41,348 bases of DNA from NCBI GenBank assembly GCA_001038565.1, contig LFJO01000004.1:146964-188311 (forward strand). Reading direction: 5' to 3'. Source of the stretch: Alkalihalobacillus pseudalcaliphilus (GTDB lineage: Bacteria > Bacillota > Bacilli > Bacillales > Bacillaceae_D). The notes under the pieces are model-generated. The model ran no database searches. It was given only the letters and a program-made list of their open reading frames with translations, and was not told the DNA's origin. Each line of letters starts with the position of its first letter. Positions within the stretch are counted from its first letter, which is position 1. Positions 17,250-25,337 of this stretch are shown here, one piece after another. Both the position numbers and the translations under genes were made by a program.

Positions 17250-18044
17250 TTATTCTATAATTCTTTCTGGATGTGAATACACATTAAAAGAACCGTTTCG
17301 TATAAAGCCTACTGCCGTAATATTTAAGTCATTGGCAAGTTGTATCGCTAAGTCAGTTGGAGCTGATTTTGATAAGACGATTCCAACACCTATCTTTGCT
17401 GCCTTGGTTAATATCTCTGAGGAGATGCGTCCACTAAACACAAGGACTTTATCTCGTATTGGAATTTGGTTTAAGAGTGAATAGCCAAATAACTTATCTA
17501 GTGCATTATGCCGACCGATATCAGTACGGCTAACAATTAAATCTTCGCTCGTACAAAGTGCTGCATTGTGGACCCCACCAGTTTGTTTGAAAACAGTACT
17601 TTCCTCTTGCATGGTGGTCATAAGGTTTATACATTGTTGAGCCGTTAACTTTGTTTTAGACGTAGACGTTTTAGCTGTTCGTACATCGTTTTGAAAGTAA
17701 AATTGACGACTCTTTCCACAACAAGAGCCAATAAATCTTTTTGAAAAGGTTTGTTGACTAATGATCTTCTCTTGATGTAGCTGTATATGTGCGAATCCTT
17801 GGCTTGCATCGATCTTCATATCTTTAATATCTTTTCTAAAACGAATAACACCCTCAGACGCTAAAAAGCCAATGACAAGCTCTTCTAAGTGGTAAGGGCT
17901 ACAGACCATTGTGGCAAACTCTTCGCCATTGATCATGATGGTTAATGGAAATTCAACAACAATTTCATCTTCCATTGCTGAAAAATGCTCTTGTCTATAC
18001 CGTTGTATTTCACGTTTAATCGTCAAAGAACCTTCCATATTCAT
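17250..18044 (-). CDS. fdhD: Formate dehydrogenase accessory sulfurtransferase FdhD
   Basis: About 264 residues. FdhD passes sulfur from a cysteine desulfurase to the molybdenum cofactor, a step required for formate dehydrogenase activity. The functional cysteines are in FIGSCCGKSRQF (Cys109-Cys110 counted from the upstream TTG), the form usual in Bacillus. Also seen are NGEEFATMVCSPYHLEELVI, the segment VSRTDIGRHNALDKLFG, and VFSGRISSEILTKAAKIGVG, all conserved. The ATG at 18044 fits GAGGAAG upstream better than the TTG at 18047. It is divergent from the transporter-MpsC-oxidoreductase genes and presumably matures that oxidoreductase. Confidence 0.95.
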   Translation of the reverse strand: MNMEGSLTIKREIQRYRQEHFSAMEDEIVVEFPLTIMINGEEFATMVCSPYHLEELVIGFLASEGVIRFRKDIKDMKIDASQGFAHIQLHQEKIISQQTFSKRFIGSCCGKSRQFYFQNDVRTAKTSTSKTKLTAQQCINLMTTMQEESTVFKQTGGVHNAALCTSEDLIVSRTDIGRHNALDKLFGYSLLNQIPIRDKVLVFSGRISSEILTKAAKIGVGIVLSKSAPTDLAIQLANDLNITAVGFIRNGSFNVYSHPERIIE

Positions 18045-18176
18045 CAACCTACTTCCTCAAGCTATTGCTTTCATCTAATCACAAAACAAAAAAGCTGACA
18101 AGAAAAATGCTAAAGTTTCTTCTCTTATTGAGGGGCAAATAGTTGAACGCGGACATCTCATTTATATAACTCACAT

Positions 18177-18236
18177 GGGTTACCAGCTAACTTTAAGGCA
18201 CAACTCAACGTACCTAAGTAACTTTCACACAAAATT
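18177..18236 (-). repeat. Dispersed repeat, T family copy 2
   Basis: Read on the minus strand this begins TTTTGTGTGAAAGTTA and continues CTTAGG, GTTGTGCCTTAAAGTTAGC and CCCAT, matching 15473-15530. It lies in the 5' region of fdhD, so it would be part of a long fdhD leader if transcription starts upstream of it. Confidence 0.55.
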
Positions 18237-18249
18237 TTGAGAAATTATA

Positions 18250-18278
18250 TTGAAAAAGAATGATAAACAAGGTATTAT
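18250..18278 (+). promoter_or_regulatory. Predicted promoter of the formate operon
   Basis: TTGAAA (18250-18255) and TATTAT (18273-18278) are separated by 17 bases. Transcription starting near 18285 would give a leader of about 214 bases before the transporter gene, which contains leader element A. Confidence 0.7.
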
Positions 18279-18300
18279 TTACATGAAGCATTCATAAATT

Positions 18301-18477
18301 TGTAACATTTAAGTGCAGGAATAGCGTACCTGTTTGCTGGCTTAAATTGATACATATTGTCTGTAAGCGATTTCTATTGGGGATTAAGTAGCGTAACCTG
18401 CTTAAAACTAATCGTCGCCACTTTAAAAGAGGATAGCTTATTTAGCTATATTCTTAGAAGTGACGACGGTTTTTTTA
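18301..18477 (+). promoter_or_regulatory. Leader A: candidate riboswitch-like attenuator of the OFA transporter
   Basis: Two related cores occur in tandem. The first, enclosed by the helix ATTTAAG (18307-18313)/CTTAAAT (18341-18347), contains TAGCGTACCTG and a closing GG. The second has TAGCGTAACCTG at 18389-18400. A terminator follows: CGTCGCCACTT (18413-18423) with AAGTGACGACG (18458-18468) and eight T. AAGTAGCG (18386-18393), overlapping the second core, can pair at seven of eight positions with CGCCACTT (18416-18423), which would destroy the terminator. This is the layout of a transcription attenuator. I cannot assign a known RNA class. A related element precedes the oxidoreductase gene. 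Confidence 0.62.
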
Positions 18478-18498
18478 TTGAAAAGGGAGGAATAAACA

Positions 18499-19755
18499 GT
18501 GAGTCAGAACGGAAAAAAATTAAAGAACAGGTGGCTGATTGCATTAGCGGCAGTAGGGATTCATATCTCTATCGGTTCGGTTTATGCGTGGAGTGTATTT
18601 ACGAACCCATTACATGATCAATTTGGTTGGGGATTAAGTTCTATTTCGTTAACATTTAGTATTGCCATTCTTTTCTTAGGACTTTCAGCAGCATTTATGG
18701 GTCATTTTGTAGAGAAATATGGACCAAGGGTTTCTGGAATGGTATCGGCTAGCTTTTTTGGGATAGGTATGGTTGGTGCTGGTTTTGCAACAGCGATGGA
18801 ATCATTATGGTTATTATATGTATCTTATGGAGTATTAGGTGGGATTGGCCTCGGGGTAGGTTATATTACACCGGTTTCAACACTTGTAAAGTGGTTCCCA
18901 GACCGTCGTGGTCTTGCAACTGGTTTAGCTATAATGGGATTTGGCTTTGCAGCAATGATTGCTAGTCCAATTATGGAATCATTAATTGATTCTGTAGGGA
19001 TTTCACAAACATTTTACACACTTGGAGCTGTTTATTTTGTGATTATGATTTGTGCCGCTCTATATCTAGAGCGTCCACCAGAAGGTTATATGAAGGAATT
19101 TGCTCAGGGTGGTTCAAAGGTAAAACAAGATTTATCACAATTGACAGCAAATGAGGCTGTGAAAACTAGAAGATTCTGGTTCTTGTGGTTAATGTTATTT
19201 ATTAATGTTACGTGTGGTATTGCGATCTTAGCAGTAGCCTCTCCAATGGCTCAAGAGTTAGCTGGTTTGTCAGTAGCAGCTGCAGCAACAATGGTTGGTA
19301 TCATGGGTGTATTTAATGGTTTAGGTCGAATTGGATGGGCATCAATCTCAGATTATATCGGTAGACCTGCGGTTTATACGACATTCTTTGCGATTCAAAT
19401 CGCTACGTTCTTTTTATTACCAAGCATTACGTCGGCCATTGTATTTCAAATTATTTTATTCCTTATTATGACTTGTTATGGTGGAGGATTTGCTTCCATT
19501 CCAGCATACATTGGTGACATATTTGGAACTAAACAATTAGGTGCTATTCATGGATATATTCTAACAGCTTGGGCAGCTGCTGGTTTAGTAGGACCAATGG
19601 TTGCAAGTTGGATTCGTGAAGCGACAGATAGTTATGCGGGTACGTTGTATATTTTTGGCGGAATGTTTATAGTTGCATTAATTGTTTCTCTTGTGATAAG
19701 AATTGATATAAAGAAATTAAGAGAGGCAAATCAAGCGAAGCAAATAGCTAGCTAA
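18499..19755 (+). CDS. OFA-family MFS transporter (oxalate/formate antiporter type)
   Basis: A 418-residue 12-helix transporter. Family signatures include IGSVYAWSVFTNPLHDQFGW in TM1, GPRVSGMVSASFFGIGMVGA, GGIGLGVGYITPVSTLVKWF and FPDRRGLATGLAIMGFGFAA, all typical of the oxalate:formate antiporter family. It starts with GTG, with GGGAGG 8 bases upstream. Next to a formate dehydrogenase-like gene and fdhD, uptake or exchange of formate or a related organic acid is the most likely role; other OFA members carry other carboxylates, so substrate is inferred. It is the first gene after leader A, 35 bases before the MpsC gene. Confidence 0.88.
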   Translation: MSQNGKKLKNRWLIALAAVGIHISIGSVYAWSVFTNPLHDQFGWGLSSISLTFSIAILFLGLSAAFMGHFVEKYGPRVSGMVSASFFGIGMVGAGFATAMESLWLLYVSYGVLGGIGLGVGYITPVSTLVKWFPDRRGLATGLAIMGFGFAAMIASPIMESLIDSVGISQTFYTLGAVYFVIMICAALYLERPPEGYMKEFAQGGSKVKQDLSQLTANEAVKTRRFWFLWLMLFINVTCGIAILAVASPMAQELAGLSVAAAATMVGIMGVFNGLGRIGWASISDYIGRPAVYTTFFAIQIATFFLLPSITSAIVFQIILFLIMTCYGGGFASIPAYIGDIFGTKQLGAIHGYILTAWAAAGLVGPMVASWIREATDSYAGTLYIFGGMFIVALIVSLVIRIDIKKLREANQAKQIAS

Positions 19756-19790
19756 CAATTATTTGTCACTCGAATAGACGAGGGTGAACA

Positions 19791-20156
19791 ATGAATAAAT
19801 ACGAGGCTGAATTTAGTAATCTGGTTCGTGCTTTTCGAAAGAAGCATATGGGTAAAGGGCCTAGCAAAATAAGTACAACCTTTTGTAAAAACTGGGCGAT
19901 TTGCGAAATGGAGGGTAACCTCTCTCCGGTAGAAAAGTTTATTGCGACAGCAGATGAAGGGAAGCAAATGCTTCGTGCAGCTAGAACAGAAATGGTTAAA
20001 GAGATGTATCGAAAGAATCCACCGGTAGAAATGGAAGAATTTCTCCAATCGAAATTGGTTGAACTTTTTGTAGATATCGATATTGAAAGAGATTTTGGTA
20101 TGTCGATATTTGTGTTCAAGGATGATATTGAGGAGAGGTTTAACAACAAGAAATAG
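19791..20156 (+). CDS. MpsC/DUF2294-family protein
   Basis: A 121-residue soluble protein. The sequence MNKYEAEFSNLVRAFRKKHM followed by GKGPSKISTTF and the C-terminal DIDIERDFGMSIFVFKDDIE match the DUF2294 pattern, later named after MpsC of a bicarbonate/cation-linked membrane system in Staphylococcus. A single domain is present. The family often occurs beside formate dehydrogenase-like genes in Bacillaceae, as I recall it, but its biochemical role is unclear. It sits between the OFA transporter and leader B. GAGGGTG precedes the ATG. Confidence 0.82.
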   Translation: MNKYEAEFSNLVRAFRKKHMGKGPSKISTTFCKNWAICEMEGNLSPVEKFIATADEGKQMLRAARTEMVKEMYRKNPPVEMEEFLQSKLVELFVDIDIERDFGMSIFVFKDDIEERFNNKK

Positions 20157-20159
20157 ATA

Positions 20160-20245
20160 TGGTTAGGGCACTTAGTAGCGTTCCTGCAAAAGGCTAAACC
20201 ATCGATCGCTACTAAATTAAACCTTAATAGCAATCGGTGGTTTTT
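20160..20245 (+). promoter_or_regulatory. Leader B: candidate riboswitch-like attenuator of the oxidoreductase gene
   Basis: The helix TGGTTAG (20160-20166)/CTAAACCA (20194-20201, one bulge) encloses the core TAGCGTTCCTG-CAAAAGG seen also in leader A. The terminator arms CCATCGATCGCTA (20199-20211) and TAGCAATCGGTGG (20228-20240) pair at 12 of 13 positions and are followed by five T. TTAGTAGCG (20172-20180), containing the core, can instead pair perfectly with CGCTACTAA (20207-20215), which would prevent the terminator. It lies inside the operon, so it would regulate how much transcription continues into the oxidoreductase gene. Confidence 0.66.
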
Positions 20246-20327
20246 GTCTTTTTTAGGCTTTCGTTATTGTTGGTAAGAAATGAAGCATATGTTATGAAAA
20301 GAACCAATTTTTTAGGAGTTGATTGAA

Positions 20328-22685
20328 ATGGGTAAGACAAAACATACAGGACCAATTAAATTGCCAAAAACACCTAAGCCAGATTTGTGGGTAAGTAAGG
20401 TACCATTTGGGTTAGGAAAGGTAAAGCCTCATCACTTTACAGATACAATGAAAGTTGTTTGGAAAAACAAGGATAACTTAAACTATGCAAAAAATATTAT
20501 CACAAAAGGTGTGTGTGACGGCTGTGCTCTAGGAGTAAGTGGTCTTTATGATCAAACTTTAGCTGGGCCACACGTTTGTACGACGCGATTAAATGTATTA
20601 CGTCTAAACACAATGCCTCCAATGAAAGAAGAAGTGGTTCATGCTGATATAGATGAACTTCGCAAATATTCGAGTGCGGAATTACGTGAGCTAGGTCGTA
20701 TTCCTTATCCACTTATTCGTCGTCCAGGAGAGCGTAAGTTTTCTCGAATTGATTGGGATTCGGCGATGGATATGATTGCTGATAAGATGAAGAAGCTAGA
20801 TCCAAAGAATTATGGGTTCTTCTTAACATCTCGTGGGATTACTAATGAATCCTATTATGTGGCTTCAAAAGTATCCAGATTTTTAGGAACTAATAATATT
20901 GACAATGCATCACGTATTTGTCACTCTCCATCTAAGACCGCTCTAAAGCGTTCATTAGGTATTGGTGCAGCAAGCTGTAACTATAAAGATTGGATCGGTT
21001 CTGATGTCATCGTATTCTGGGGTTCAGTTGCAGCAAATAACCAGCCTGTCTCCACAAAATATATGTATGCAGCGAAACGTAAAGGGACGAAAATTATCTG
21101 TATTAACCCTTATCGTGAGCCGGCAATGGAAAACTACTGGATTCCTTCAGTTGGAGAATCCGCTTTATTTGGTACAAAAATTGCGGATGATTTCTATCAA
21201 GTAAATATTGGTGGAGATATTGCGTTCATGCACGGTATTATGAAGCACTGGTTTGAAATGGAAGAAAAAGAACATGGTTCAGCGATTGATCACAGCTTTG
21301 TTCAAGAGCATGTAAATGGCTATGAAGAATTAAAGCAAAAGGTCCAAGAGCAATCGTGGGATGAAATTGTAGAATCCTCAGGTGTAACGAAAGAACGTAT
21401 CGGTGAATTAGCGTTATTATTAGCAAAAAGTAAATCAGGTATTTTTGTTTGGTCCCTTGGTTTAACGATGCATACCTTTGCTTCTGATAATATCTCACAA
21501 GTCGCTAACCTTTCATTATTACGTGGCTTCTTAGGCCGTGAACATTCAGGCGTTATGCCAATTCGTGGACACTCTAGTGTTCAAGGTAGTGGAGAGATGG
21601 GTGCTGATCCATTCGTATTACCTGGTGGCGATTTTGATGATAAGAATGTTGAGCGTATTGAGAAACTTTGGAATTTTGAACTACCAAAATGGCAAGGTGA
21701 TGTACTAGGTGTCTCATTAGAAAATTGTCTACTGCCAGAAGACCATGAGCGAAAGGTTAAGCTATATTACTTATCAGGTGGTAACTTCCTTGAGACGATG
21801 CCAGATCCGAATTTCGTTGAGAAGGCATTAAGTAACTTGGATATTCGTGTGCACCAAGACATTATTTTTAATACTTCTACACTTGTAGATGCCAAAGAAG
21901 CCGTTATTGTTTTACCTGCAAAAACTCGTTATGAGCAAGATGGTGGCGGTACGTCGACATCAACAGAGCGTATGGTATACTTCTCTCCGAAAATTGAAGG
22001 GAATAAATTTGAGATTGAAGAAGCACGTTCTGAGTGGAAGATTTATATCGATTTAGCAAAACGTGTGAAGCCAGAAACGGCTCATCTTGTTGATTTTGCA
22101 GATGGTGATGCGATTCGAGCGGAGATGGCCGTAGCTAATCCAAACTATGATGGCGTTCAAAACTTGAAGAAACAAGGCGATGTCTTCCAATGGGGTGGAG
22201 CTTGGTTATGTGAAGACGGCATTTGTCCTACTCCAGATGGCAAAGGTAACTTAATCCCAGTAGACATTCCTGATTTGAATAAAGTTGCTGGTGATTTCTA
22301 TGTAACAACTAGACGTGGAAAGCAATTTAACTCTATGGTGTATAGTGAAACAGATGGCTTTAATAATGCAGAGCGTTATGATGTATTATTAAATGCTGAA
22401 GATGCAAAGGATTTAAGCATTTCTGAGCGTGAGCTGGTTGTGGTTTATAACCAACATGGCGTATTTACTGGAAAAGCAAAGTTTGTTGATATTGCACGTG
22501 GTAACTTAGAGGTTCACTTCCCAGAAGGCAATTTCTTATTACCTAAAGGTGTCTATGAAAAGCTTGCAAAGATTCCTAGTTACAATGTCGCTGTAAAGCT
22601 TGAGAAGGCTGAAAGATTTAACGCAAGAAAAGATATCGACTACTTAGAAAAGCCAGTAGAAGATCTAGAAATGACGGCAAACTAA
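20328..22685 (+). CDS. Molybdopterin oxidoreductase, formate dehydrogenase-like (YdeP/FdhF type)
   Basis: About 785 residues. It belongs to the molybdopterin oxidoreductase superfamily alpha subunits of the YdeP type (TIGR01701): N-terminal ITKGVCDGCALGVSGLYDQT with GPHVCTTRLNVLRLNTMPPM, the central domain with YVASKVSRFLGTNNIDNASR, FWGSVAANNQPVSTKYMYAA and RGHSSVQGSGEMGADP, and the C-terminal dinucleotide-binding domain ending with QFNSMVYSETDGFNN and ELVVVYNQHGVFTG. The ATG at 20328 follows AGGAG by 9 bases. It should be cytoplasmic, with no twin-arginine signal. Formate oxidation is inferred from fdhD and the OFA transporter nearby; this subfamily's true substrate is poorly known. It is the last gene of the operon. 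Confidence 0.87.
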   Translation: MGKTKHTGPIKLPKTPKPDLWVSKVPFGLGKVKPHHFTDTMKVVWKNKDNLNYAKNIITKGVCDGCALGVSGLYDQTLAGPHVCTTRLNVLRLNTMPPMKEEVVHADIDELRKYSSAELRELGRIPYPLIRRPGERKFSRIDWDSAMDMIADKMKKLDPKNYGFFLTSRGITNESYYVASKVSRFLGTNNIDNASRICHSPSKTALKRSLGIGAASCNYKDWIGSDVIVFWGSVAANNQPVSTKYMYAAKRKGTKIICINPYREPAMENYWIPSVGESALFGTKIADDFYQVNIGGDIAFMHGIMKHWFEMEEKEHGSAIDHSFVQEHVNGYEELKQKVQEQSWDEIVESSGVTKERIGELALLLAKSKSGIFVWSLGLTMHTFASDNISQVANLSLLRGFLGREHSGVMPIRGHSSVQGSGEMGADPFVLPGGDFDDKNVERIEKLWNFELPKWQGDVLGVSLENCLLPEDHERKVKLYYLSGGNFLETMPDPNFVEKALSNLDIRVHQDIIFNTSTLVDAKEAVIVLPAKTRYEQDGGGTSTSTERMVYFSPKIEGNKFEIEEARSEWKIYIDLAKRVKPETAHLVDFADGDAIRAEMAVANPNYDGVQNLKKQGDVFQWGGAWLCEDGICPTPDGKGNLIPVDIPDLNKVAGDFYVTTRRGKQFNSMVYSETDGFNNAERYDVLLNAEDAKDLSISERELVVVYNQHGVFTGKAKFVDIARGNLEVHFPEGNFLLPKGVYEKLAKIPSYNVAVKLEKAERFNARKDIDYLEKPVEDLEMTAN

Positions 22686-22697
22686 GTACGTGAAATG

Positions 22698-22736
22698 AAG
22701 CTACACATCCGATTACGAGCGGTGTGTAGCTTTTTT
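22698..22736 (+). terminator. Terminator of the formate operon
   Basis: AAGCTACACA (22698-22707) pairs with TGTGTAGCTT (22723-22732), followed by a T run. Confidence 0.9.
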
Positions 22737-22787
22737 ATAGATCACAAAGGATCTTGAAGGAATGGATCATGATACTGTGGAGTAAGT

Positions 22788-22815
22788 AAAAAAGACCGCT
22801 AGAGCAGTCTTTTTA
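22788..22815 (-). terminator. Terminator of the MFS gene at 22819
   Basis: AAAAAGACCGCT and AGCAGTCTTTTT form a stem with one internal mismatch and a tiny loop, flanked by A and T runs. It closes the leftward MFS gene. Confidence 0.7.
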
Positions 22816-22818
22816 AAA

Positions 22819-23997
22819 TCATAAATTTGTTGTTATTAATTTTTTTCGAAAAGAGGTGATAAGCACCATCAATATGAAAAGGATTATTGAAAAAGTAAAG
22901 AGTGTATAGAGTGTTACTTGGATAGGATAGTGATCCATAATACCGCCGATAAGCCTTGGTAATAAAGCCCCGCCTAAACCTCCAAGAGCCAACATTAAGC
23001 TCGTCGTTCGATCTTCTAATCCTGGTATTCCGTCATTGACCACTAACAGCCCGAGTGAGAAAATCCCACCCATCATAATCCCTGTTAAGAAGATAGCGAA
23101 TAAGCTTATGATATAGGTCGAAGACATAGCGAACAAACCTAGCGTTAATGTCTGTCCAAAACAAGTGATAACAAACAAGCGATGGAAGCCCACTTTATCT
23201 ATAACAAATATCATAATAAAGCGACTAATGGTCATCGCACCCCAAAAAATGGTGATAGATAATGCGAGAACAGAAGCAGATAGATCGGTAGTTATGCTTA
23301 GTATAGAAGGTAAATAGTTTGGAAAGGTCATCTCAAGACCGACATACAAGAAGAAAAAGAATGAACCTAATAGTACCATACCGTATGTATGCTTAGGATA
23401 TTTTTGTACTTGAATATTCGTATCCGTTTTCTTCTCTTTAATAAGCAGATATTCATATTCATCGAATCTGATAAACACCCAAAGAATAAGTGTAATAGAG
23501 ACGATAATACTAATCACAATAAACAGTTCATTCCATTGTCCAACCGCAATAAAAATAGCAGCAAGAATGGGTACAGTTAATGCGCCTATTCCAAATAAGG
23601 ACTCAGTTAATACCATAATAGAAGCTTTCTTTTCTTTTAATTTCCCAACAATTAAACCGGCTATCGTCGTCTCGATTAGACCTATTCCAGCTCCTCCGAG
23701 GGGGGCGATGGCTAACAACGCAGTCCAAGGGATGAGTAAGCCTAGGGCTAGCTGGGAGAACGCAAAAAGAAATAAAGATAGGATTAACGTTTTTCTCCTA
23801 CCGAGAGTTCTAATCAATTTGGGAGCAAATAAAACTCCAACTAAAAAACCTAAAAATTGATTCATAATCAATTGGCCGCCATCACTATAATCAAGATGAT
23901 AGTGAGTAATCATCTGTTCTAAAACCGAGCCGATGATGATATGACCAAAGCCAGTTAATAAATAAGCTAAACAAATCATCCATATAAATTTACGCAT
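22819..23997 (-). CDS. MFS transporter, ROK-linked
   Basis: A 392-residue transporter with 12 hydrophobic segments, including LLTGFGHIIIGSVLEQMITH at the start, the motif A loop KLIRTLGRRKTLIL, and PLGGAGIGLIETTIAGLIVG. The ATG at 23997 fits AGGGGAG 6 bases upstream; an adjacent TTG is less likely. The fold is that of the major facilitator superfamily, closest in feel to sugar or fucose-type permeases, but I cannot name the substrate. It is divergent from a ROK regulator, with a 37-bp perfect palindrome 31 bases upstream of the start, so it is probably repressed by that regulator. Confidence 0.82.
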   Translation of the reverse strand: MRKFIWMICLAYLLTGFGHIIIGSVLEQMITHYHLDYSDGGQLIMNQFLGFLVGVLFAPKLIRTLGRRKTLILSLFLFAFSQLALGLLIPWTALLAIAPLGGAGIGLIETTIAGLIVGKLKEKKASIMVLTESLFGIGALTVPILAAIFIAVGQWNELFIVISIIVSITLILWVFIRFDEYEYLLIKEKKTDTNIQVQKYPKHTYGMVLLGSFFFFLYVGLEMTFPNYLPSILSITTDLSASVLALSITIFWGAMTISRFIMIFVIDKVGFHRLFVITCFGQTLTLGLFAMSSTYIISLFAIFLTGIMMGGIFSLGLLVVNDGIPGLEDRTTSLMLALGGLGGALLPRLIGGIMDHYPIQVTLYTLFTFSIILFILMVLITSFRKKLITTNL

Positions 23998-24027
23998 CAA
24001 TTTCTCCCCTAAATATATTCTTTATAA

Positions 24028-24064
24028 CTTAACACTTATTAAAGTAACTTTAATAAGTGTTAAG
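24028..24064. promoter_or_regulatory. 37-bp perfect palindrome, probable ROK operator
   Basis: CTTAACACTTATTAAAGT (24028-24045) and its exact complement ACTTTAATAAGTGTTAAG (24047-24064) flank a single central A. It lies between the divergent MFS and ROK genes. ROK repressors of the XylR/NagC type bind long AT-rich dyads, so this is the best candidate operator for the locus. Confidence 0.75.
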
Positions 24065-24160
24065 TCTACAATAAAATCAGTATAGTGACAACACTTTTTA
24101 TAGCAAAGAAGCGGTATGATATGATAAAAATAAAGAAAGTACGCTGTAAAGAGTGAGGGT

Positions 24161-25168
24161 ATGATGAAATCTAACCATAAGGACGTTAAAAAGTTAAATA
24201 AGAATAAAGTGAGGACGGTATTAAGGAATAGAAAATCAACAACGAAAGCAATCATTGCACAAGAAACAGGGCTAACTGTCGTAACCATTCAATCATTGCT
24301 TAAAGAGCTCATGGTCGAGAAAGAGGTCATAAAAGGCACTTTAACTCCGTCTACAGGAGGAAGACCTGCCTCCTCATTTGTTTATAATCAAAATTTTAAG
24401 TTAGGTTTAGTTGTTTTGTTAAGAGAGTACGAGGGAGAGGATTATCTTTTCTTGGATGTAATCGATTTATTCGGAGACTCCATATTTAATGAGGTAATTA
24501 AATCACCAAACTATTATTACGTAGATATCCTCTATGCGATCGAATCTGTGCTCAATCAATTTAGAGCGATTGTCACTATTGGAATCGGTATTCCAGGTCA
24601 GTCTGATCATGGAATCATTACGGTGAGTAGTCATGAATTATTAAAGAATGTTAATTTAATCACCAAAGTAGAAGATGCATGCAAACTCCCTACCTTTCTC
24701 ATCAATGATATTAATGCTGCTATATATGGGTTCAGTTATTTAAAACCGACATATAGGAAGTCCTCCCTAATTGGGATTTATTTTCCAAAGAAATCGCCGC
24801 CAGGAATGGGAATTATGCATAAGGGTCTTATTGTAGAAGGAAAAAATGGGATGGCTGGTGAGATTAAATATTTACCCATTCAAGTCGATTGGGACAAGCT
24901 ATCAGAAGCAAAAGAAGCGGATTTTATCAAGGTTTTCTGTCAGGTCATGCACATTATCAATGTAGTATTAGCACCAGAAGTTTCAGTTATTTACCAAGAT
25001 TTGATAAGTAGTGAAACGCTATCTAAAGAGTGGGCAGATTATTGTCAAAGAAACGAGATGCCGTCCACACCTTTCTTAACGTTCTCTAACGAATTCCATA
25101 CAGACTTTTATGAAGGCGTTAAATTAAATACGTTAAAACGTATCATTTATCAAATAGAAAAAGTTTAG
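24161..25168 (+). CDS. ROK-family transcriptional regulator
   Basis: A 335-residue regulator. The N-terminal winged helix (residues about 10-70) reads VRTVLRNRKSTTKAIIAQET then GLTVVTIQSLLKELMVEKEV, ending with GGRPASSFVYN as in XylR/NagC proteins. The C-terminal ROK fold shows IGIGIPGQSDHGIITVSSHE and FLINDINAAIYGFSYL. The usual phosphate-loop motif D-x-G-x-T is not visible, and the zinc motif C-x-C-G-x-x-G-C that normally follows G-E-I is missing (here GEIKYLPIQVDWDK). It is therefore a non-enzymatic, zinc-free variant. It probably represses the divergent MFS gene. Confidence 0.85.
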   Translation: MMKSNHKDVKKLNKNKVRTVLRNRKSTTKAIIAQETGLTVVTIQSLLKELMVEKEVIKGTLTPSTGGRPASSFVYNQNFKLGLVVLLREYEGEDYLFLDVIDLFGDSIFNEVIKSPNYYYVDILYAIESVLNQFRAIVTIGIGIPGQSDHGIITVSSHELLKNVNLITKVEDACKLPTFLINDINAAIYGFSYLKPTYRKSSLIGIYFPKKSPPGMGIMHKGLIVEGKNGMAGEIKYLPIQVDWDKLSEAKEADFIKVFCQVMHIINVVLAPEVSVIYQDLISSETLSKEWADYCQRNEMPSTPFLTFSNEFHTDFYEGVKLNTLKRIIYQIEKV

Positions 25169-25337
25169 ATATCAATATGTTTAGCGATTCACTTAAATTT
25201 GGTTTTAAGCCTTGACTGGGGAATTTTGTTTATCTTGATTATGCACCTTTATATTAGTAAATTTGTTTGCACTTTGATTTATGTAAGAAAGTTACATGGT
25301 GGTGCACATTTCTCGAGATAAGTTGACATTTCGGTCT

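Noticed and set aside
18301-18477. Known Moco, THF or preQ1 riboswitch
   Set aside because: The lengths and conserved stretches that I remember for these classes do not match; only short coincidences such as AAAACTAA were found. A covariance search would decide.
19752-20233. Minus-strand frames of 98 and 155 codons opposite the DUF2294 gene
   Set aside because: The plus strand has a recognisable family member with a ribosome site; the minus frames are antisense shadows without family features.
24022-24288. 88-codon minus-strand frame over the MFS-ROK gap
   Set aside because: It crosses the operator palindrome and the ROK start, and is hydrophobic only because the DNA is AT-rich.
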